NCBI GenBank assembly: GCA_037954235.1
Contig: JBBMOA010000017.1
Coordinates: 14,410,027-14,474,026 of the forward strand
Length of the DNA: 64,000 bases
Direction: 5' to 3'
Origin: Aulostomus chinensis
Taxonomy: Eukaryota > Chordata > Actinopteri > Syngnathiformes > Aulostomidae
The notes under the pieces are model-generated. The model ran no database searches. It was not told where the DNA came from and saw only the letters and a list, made by a program, of their open reading frames with translations. The position numbers and the translations under genes were made by a program. Shown here piece after piece: positions 57,986 through 64,000 of the stretch; within the stretch, counting starts at the first letter, position 1; each line of letters begins with the position of its first letter.

Positions 57986-58931
57986 CTCCTAGAATAGAGT
58001 CACAAGGTCAAGTAGGTGGTACTTCAGTTTTACTTTTAAAAACCTGTGCTTTAACCTTGATTCCGAAATAAAAAGGAAATTGATTCCTAGTGTTGAGCAT
58101 GATTTGGATTTCCCTGGCACTGCGCCTCTGTGTTGAACTTTATACTCTATGAACATGAAAAGAGCTAGAATAAAAGATTTAAGTGGTATGGAGCTACAAT
58201 ATGCCCCCCCCCCCCAAAAAAAAACAATTATCACAATATAAATACATAGCCTCTGTGAATATATTTAATTAAATATAGATCAGAGAAAATACTACAAACA
58301 GAGGCCCTGCGTGCATCACGTTGTTATTTGAATATTTTCTAGAGAAGGACCATTCCATGTTTTTTTTTTCTTTTTTTAGTTTTGGATCTGATTCAGATAA
58401 AGAGCCTACTTTTCTATTTATGTATCAAAAGGTTGTTATTATCATTACTGTTGCCAATATGTGTATGCTTACAACCACGAGAAAACACATGCATGACTTG
58501 TAAATATGAATTCCTTCACAAAAGTAATACGGATCAGTGACGTAGCCCATGTTATGTTACAGGGACTCACGATGCAGCAGAAGCAGTGGAATGGGATCAG
58601 CACCGTAATTCCCGTGTCCGATGTGTGAGCGCAGTCAGTATTGGCACCTGGTTCTTGATATTCCTGAACAGATATCCCATCTCTAAAATCACATCATAAA
58701 TTGAAGTGGTGCGTGTTGAGAGTTGTGTCATATTTGTTTAGACGACACAATGGAGTTTCTGAAATATGAATTGCCGCTGAGCAAAAATCTGATGCTTGCT
58801 CATGAAATATAAACAGCCTGGAGAGATTTTTTTTTTCTCCAGAAAAGGAAAAATCTGGAAAGTCTGAAAGACGTGTGTTTATGTGATGTTTTCTTCAAAA
58901 AAGGCAAAAAACATGTGTTAATTTTGGGCAG
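57986..58931. other. Non-coding sequence, no gene seen
   Basis: C12-A9 run at 58204-58224 and T-rich runs near 58360-58377 and 58828-58838. Nothing coding. Confidence 0.5.
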
Positions 58932-58985
58932 ATGCCAGATGGGACGACCCAGCTACTGAGCCACAAGACCGTCGCTACCAGCTCA
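58932..58985 (-). mobile_element. Box A fragment of a tRNA-derived SINE (candidate)
   Basis: On the minus strand, CTTGTGGCTCAGTAGCTGGG (revcomp of about 58950-58969) is close to the start of tRNA-derived SINE heads (box A TGGCNNAGTNGG). No box B follows, so only a 5' fragment remains. Confidence 0.33.
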
Positions 58986-60438
58986 GGTAACTTTTCACTT
59001 CTGTGAAATGTCAAAGGTCAAATGCAAATTAAATGAAAAGTACTGAGAATTAAAAGAAAAAAAAAAAAAAGCAAATATGCCTGGAGATTTTGAGTTCCAA
59101 ATTCACATCATTATGGAGCAATGATGACAACAACATACACACTAATTTTTTCAGGGGTAACAATTCCCAGGTGTCTCATTTCCTTTCTACTAATATTTGG
59201 TTCCATCCAATAATAAGGAAAACTTAAGAGGAGACGAGAGTATCAATATAATTCTGCATCCTCAGACAGTCATAAAATATGCCTTAATACTGTACATAAT
59301 TTGTTACGACTGATTTTTCTACAGTGCTTTTATTAGACAGTTAGATTCACTGTAGAAACTTGTCACGAAGGGAGAAGCAAATTATTTTCATTCAGAATAT
59401 AAGCGCTGAAATAAAGTGTCAGAGCGGCGAATACACTAGGGGGCGATTTTACACATAAGCAATTACTGTGTGAGCCAGATCAGACGTGCGCAGCTAAACA
59501 GTATTCAATATTAACATTATCATACGTGCTTGTTCATTTCCTACGGTGACATATTGAAAATATCTGATGAAAAAGTGCTACTTGATTTTGCAGCCCTTTA
59601 ATCATGATAAGCTCATGTGACACGGCTGAGGGCATCTAATGTTCTATAGTGGCGGTAAGTAAAACTGAAATATTCATTTTCATTCTTGTGCTGCGTGAAC
59701 TCCTTCCATAGCTTCTTGGTGCAGCAGCTTCCCAGAGCCAAGGGGCTTCATCTTATATGATACACCGACTTTGATTTTGTGTGGAATTAGCTGTGACCTC
59801 TGAAGGCATCCCAGCCCGGTATTCCTAGACTCCCCATCATCACGAGGTGTAATGTATCCAGAGGCAGTCCAGTCTTTATGATGTTCAACAGCATGTACCC
59901 ATTAAAGGCAGTGCATGAAGTTGCGAGCACACACACACACACGCAAGGGTAGAAACACACAAACACACACAGATCCAGGGCTCTAACTCGAAGTCTGCAT
60001 TGATCTCCCCTGTCATATATCATTAATGAGGGTATTAAATCCATGTTTAGGAAGCAGAATGCTTGCCTTTAAGAGGGGTTTGCTGCTGTGGCTCACAATG
60101 CAAAAGACCCTCGCTGAACCTTCCTCTTCACCCCCCAAAGGAAGGGCCACTCTCTATGGCTGAAGAGCACGTTAATGGAGTGATGTCATGGTGGCTCATA
60201 TCACTGCTATACTGTCCAGGGACGGAAAGAAAATTCAACTCTGTGACCCTGTAACTGACCCTAAACCAGCTTACAATGGATCAAAATCAGCAGGCACATA
60301 TTTAGTCTAAAAGCACCACCAGATCTGGTGAATTTCTTTAAAGCTAAACGCAATCATGAATTCGCTTTTTTGGAACACTCATAATCCAGCAAAATGATCC
60401 TTGTCCTTTTGTACTACGACGGTATTGATCAGTCTAAA
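58986..60438. other. Non-coding block, no gene seen
   Basis: A15-16 run near 59056-59071 and a short AC tract at 59928-59943. Otherwise unique-looking sequence. Confidence 0.5.
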
Positions 60439-60463
60439 CCCCCCCCCCCCCCCCCCCCCCCCC
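60439..60463. repeat. Poly-C tract, C25
   Basis: Twenty-five consecutive C. Confidence 0.95.
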
Positions 60464-60642
60464 AGGGTTATCATTGCATCATTACCATCCGGAGTTTTGC
60501 AGAGATGCTACAGTATGATACGGCAAATGGACTCGTTATTGATTATAACAAAGACGGATAGAGAGAATGGCAGATGGAGAGGAAGTCAAGAGGGAACACA
60601 TCTGGACCAGGATGGAGATGATGGGTGTGTAAAGATGATACA

Positions 60643-60672
60643 GGGGGTGGGGGGTGGGGGGTGGGGGGGGGG
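60643..60672 (+). other. Perfect G-quadruplex motif
   Basis: G5-T-G6-T-G6-T-G10 with single-T loops, the most stable class of G4 sequence by general rules. Confidence 0.88.
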
Positions 60673-61286
60673 CATCGACAATCTCCCTGAAATCAACAAC
60701 TTGTCAGAGGAAGGACGTCGTTAAGTCAAGTGAACAGAGAATAAGCAGAAAGTGTCTTTTTTATTTCTCAAAAAAAAAGGCTTTTCGTCTAATTACGTAT
60801 AATAGGAAAAGACGGAAATGTCAAGTTTTATTGTGTCTTAAAAGAAATTTGAAGCACTTTACATTAGAAAATAGCAACTCTCCTCCGACTAATCCCATCA
60901 TGAGAGAGTGTCTTCACTTTTGGAGGGTAGCTGAGGTGTTAATGTGATGAGTGTTGAAAAAAATATATATAAAATGGGGCAATCCTTCCTTTCGGGAAAG
61001 GGATATCCTGAGGCACGGCTATATAGACCTTAAGTGCTGACAAAGAAGATATTGTATTTTTCCAGTAATCCTTTTAAAGACCGTGGGGCAGAGGCGTACA
61101 GTTCATTTCTGAGTAATGCTGTTAAATTTCAATGAAATTTTTTTTTGATTTTTATCATTCTTTTTTCTCTATTTTTCTTACAATAACATTTGTGTGCTTA
61201 TCAGTCAGCTTTTATAAAATTCAGAGAATGTAAAATAAAGGCAGCAATTCCTTCGGAATCAGGTCACCCGCCTACTCCTGAACCAA
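60673..61286. other. A+T-rich non-coding sequence, no gene seen
   Basis: A8 run near 60771 and T-rich runs at 61138-61180. Nothing coding. Confidence 0.5.
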
Positions 61287-61311
61287 CCCCCCCCCCCCCC
61301 CCCCCCCCCCC
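61287..61311. repeat. Poly-C tract, C25
   Basis: Twenty-five consecutive C, the same length as the tract 850 bp upstream. Confidence 0.95.
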
Positions 61312-62838
61312 GGCAAGGCTTGTTTGGTTCTGCTTGATTAATCAAGAATGCTGGAAACTGTGTGTATTGTTTCCGCACCATGAGCAGTGTCTAAAATACT
61401 TGCTGTACATTAAATACTTTTGCAGACAATCAAAATCCTTTCAGCACTATCCATCACATGAGAATAGGCTTGAGGGAGAAAAAAAAAAGTGCCGGGCATG
61501 CTGGTTTTGCAAAACATGTCAACAATTTCGTCGTCGTCTGAGTTTCTCACTGTCAGGTGGAGCTTTACTAGGGGCTACGATTAGTGCGGATTTGTGTGAT
61601 GCACCGTAACCTTGACACTGAACTGTGAAACGGCTTCACGCAACATTCCAAAGCACTGTCAGTCAACTCACACCTACGAGGATAAATATCCATCTGCTAA
61701 GACAACCCTTTGAAAGCTTTGTGTGGCTGTTTTAGTTAGATCGGGAATACTCTTGCAGCAGAACTGACATTGTGGCATGTAAAGTAAATATTCCTGACAA
61801 ACTGACCCACAGCTTTTTTTCCAGCAGGGACTGAGGTTAAGGTTTGTGGTTTTCTTAACAAAGTACTGTACATCAAACGCCCCTCCGGTTTCACTTTCTC
61901 AGCATGGACCTTGAGAAGTTTCAACCAGCTGCGTCGGATGTTGGCAGGACTTTCTCGTTGTCATGAGACCGTCTGAGCACAGTACAGGTGGATCCTCACT
62001 CACGGTCAGCAAAGTGAGAGCGACTTTAGCAGAGGTTACGTGAAATGTGACGGGGGGAGGAAACACATTTTTCAATACATTAACTTTCAGGAAGCATCTT
62101 TCACAAATGTCTCCGTTATTAGCTGACCTGTGGGGAGGGTTGAGTGAGTTTCACCCAGCGTTCAAGGTAGGGTAGCAGCGTTTAGGAAGGGCGCATGTCA
62201 GAGAGCATTTGCTTTCATAAAGCTGACTTTAATCACTCTTGCTCCGGTGTGTGAGTCTGTGTGTGTGTTTGGAAGAAAAAATTTACTTTTAATCTTCTTT
62301 CCGTCAGAATTTCCAACTGACAAACAGCACATAAAAACCAGACTACAGTAGCCAAAAGGAAAATATAAATGATACAGACCAATTACCAGCTGGACGTCGG
62401 TTTGAATTTGTCTTTTTTTATGTGCCACTGCACATACACAAAGTGCCATGGCAAAGAAATACAGGAAGTCTGGCCGCTTTGCCAGGGGAAGCTGGTGGTG
62501 TCCAAAAGGAACCCTGCTGGGAGGAAAGATGGTGCGAGGTGTGGTGAAAGTGGTCAGAGCAGCACACACGAGACCAAAGAGGATTTCACACCAGTTGTGG
62601 CCAACTGTTCAGGGTTATAATGGATGAATCACAACGGTTATTAAAGCCTTCACCTTACTGGAAGGACTATGAATACAAGAGAAAGAGACTGTGATACTAT
62701 ATTGTACTATTGCAACATGTTATCATGAAACATTATTTGACAGCTTACGAAATGTAGAGCAACACGAGTGATCAGTCTGCATGTGTGAACCCTGCAGTAA
62801 GAAACTTCCAGCAAACTGCAGGAACTTCCTTTTCCATT
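61312..62838. other. Non-coding block, no gene seen
   Basis: Unique-looking sequence with an A9 run near 61480. The open + and minus frames of 83-139 codons show no family resemblance. Confidence 0.5.
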
Positions 62839-63060
62839 CTCGGTGGAAAACATGAGGAAAAACAGCTGAAAATATCCCGATGTCTTCGCTAAAAACACCT
62901 GGTTTTATTACCAGAGCAAAAGCAGCTATTGTGCGAATGTCCCGCTAGAAACATCCAGGTTCATCCCAGGAACGTTAACCGATCTCCCAACATTTCGCGA
63001 AAAACATCTGGTATTGTCCGCCAGGACAACACCTGCAAATGTCCCGATGTCTTACGCCTG
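62839..63060 (-). repeat. Second locus of the 32.9-kb degenerate repeat family, inverted
   Basis: On the minus strand about four units of 50-60 bp can be read (from about 63052, 62999, 62945 and 62889 downward). They share AGCGRGACAT, CGGGACATTTGCAG, a YCTGGYR-type segment and ACCAGGTGTTTTT with the array at 32918-33470. Adjacent copies differ substantially. The array ends about 30 bp before a SINE at 63091. Confidence 0.68.
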
Positions 63061-63090
63061 GCTCATTATTACATGAGCTACAAACAAATG

Positions 63091-63260
63091 TGGCACATGG
63101 TGGCACTGTTGTGTTATGGCAAGAAGGCCCCGGGTTCGAGCCCCGACTGTCCCGGTTCCTTTCTGTGTTGGAGTGGAGTTTGCAAGTTCTCCTTGTGTCT
63201 GTGTGTGTTCCCTCTGGGTAATTTGGTTTCCATCACCATCAAAGACACGTATGTTAGGTG
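63091..63260 (+). mobile_element. tRNA-derived SINE (GTGTGGAGTTT-type body)
   Basis: Order on the + strand: tRNA-like head beginning GGCACATGGTGGCACTG, box B GGGTTCGAGCCCC (63132-63144), then TTTCTGTGTTGGAGTGGAGT, TTGCAAGTTCTCCTTGTGTC and TGTGTTCCCTCTGGGTAA, ending near CAAAGACACGTATGTTAGGT. The same body segment occurs at 37781-37821. The usual right end (the GACAGCTGGGATAGGCT segment, seen at 53.6 kb) is missing, so the copy is 3' truncated. Confidence 0.72.
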
Positions 63261-64000
63261 AACAGGACGAGTTAAGTACAGTGGACAAATCTCGCGATAC
63301 AATGTGCATGGGGCAAAAAAAAGGACCTCTTCTTCTAAGTATGCACAATAGGTATAATTACGAAGAGTGAATGATTACAGCCTGACTTGTCTTCTGATTG
63401 TACCTTCTACTCAAACAAAAAGCCTAATAACCTTGCATGTTTTTGCAAAAGGCACTGAACGGTGTTTTGTGCTGCCATTAAGCGAACACTCACAGGATTA
63501 ATGCCCCAGCCTTGCCTCCCCCATTCCTCCTGGATTAAGGCTTTTGGCAGGGCGGTGGAGCTGTCACTCAGCGACATGTCTGGACTCATCATCCACTAAT
63601 CATCTGAGTTTATAAAAGTCGCTCACCTCTGACAGGTTCGGATGACTGATACCTCACAGCGGCAGGCCCCACTGCCTCAACATGTACGTTCGATCCCATC
63701 AGAAACAGCCTAATCAAAACAAGATAAAATAGCCACACTGCTATCATGGCATGTTTGGGAATGATTCCCCCATGGGTAGATTAATGAGTATTCTTTCTGG
63801 TTTGTGCCTTGGTGGAATTCACCATGTAGAGTTTGACAAAGGCTGTCATTCTCTTTGACGTCTCTTCATTTGGTGCTGTGCCATCGGGGCTCTTGAGGGT
63901 GGGAGATGAGCAGAGGTACACATATACCCGCTGGTGTGACGTAAGGCCAGTGTTTATGTGATATCATAAATATGCATGTCTCTTGGTGCTATACAGGGGG
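63261..64000. other. Non-coding sequence, no gene seen
   Basis: Unique-looking sequence. ACGTTCGATCCCATC near 63687 is box-B-like but has no matching box A. The window ends inside this block. Confidence 0.5.

Noticed and set aside
63645..63700. Box-B-like GTTCGATCCCATC near the right end
   Set aside because: No box A upstream and no repeat body downstream.
1..64000. CRISPR array, operon, prophage or viral gene cluster
   Set aside because: No direct repeats with regular unique spacers and no dense gene arrangement. Composition and repeats are those of vertebrate DNA.

Overview
The window looks like non-coding vertebrate DNA, most likely from a teleost fish. Three things suggest this: very dense CA/TG microsatellites (about twenty tracts, several over 60 bp), many long C or G homopolymers, and short dispersed elements that match repeat types familiar from teleost genomes. 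These are tRNA-headed SINEs carrying the widespread 'GTGTGGAGTTTGCATGTTCTCC'-type body, a CAGTGG-ended non-autonomous element rich in AAGTAC words, and a BED-finger remnant of a hAT transposase. The species cannot be named from this sequence. I see no bacterial or viral gene organisation, and no intact protein-coding gene, rRNA, functional tRNA or CRISPR array.

Layout. 1-4.7 kb: TG repeats, a tRNA-like SINE head and GC-rich sequence with repeated CCCTGACC words. 4.68-5.18 kb: a pentanucleotide array with an orderly higher-order structure, then an AC repeat. 5.2-17 kb: mostly unique A+T-rich sequence with one conserved-looking block (about 9.14-9.37 kb), a G-rich block (about 10-10.6 kb) and a MITE-like inverted repeat (14.06-14.43 kb). 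17-30 kb: several blocks that read like conserved non-coding elements (17.0, 20.4, 22.5, 25.8 and 29.15 kb), separated by simple repeats. 30-34 kb: simple repeats and a degenerate array of roughly 47-67 bp units (32.92-33.47 kb). 35.8-36.35 kb: a strong conserved-element candidate. 37.8-47.4 kb: a poly(A)-tailed SINE, a hAT-like non-autonomous element and the BED-finger fragment. 49.8-58 kb: more conserved-looking blocks and a composite SINE cluster (53.6-53.9 kb). 60-64 kb: C25 tracts, a perfect G-quadruplex motif, a second inverted copy of the 32.9 kb repeat family (62.84-63.06 kb) and a SINE next to it.

The simplest reading is an intergenic gene desert or the inside of a very large intron, with possible cis-regulatory elements among young and decayed repeats. 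The only protein-like remnant I can support is the hAT BED-finger piece. Calls of 'conserved-looking' rest on sequence texture (homeodomain, TCF, GATA and similar words in low-repeat DNA) and not on any alignment, so they are low confidence. The least explained structures are the two inverted loci of one degenerate repeat family, the GATA-word pentamer array whose units lengthen one monomer at a time, and an onecut-like nested palindrome at 20.68 kb.
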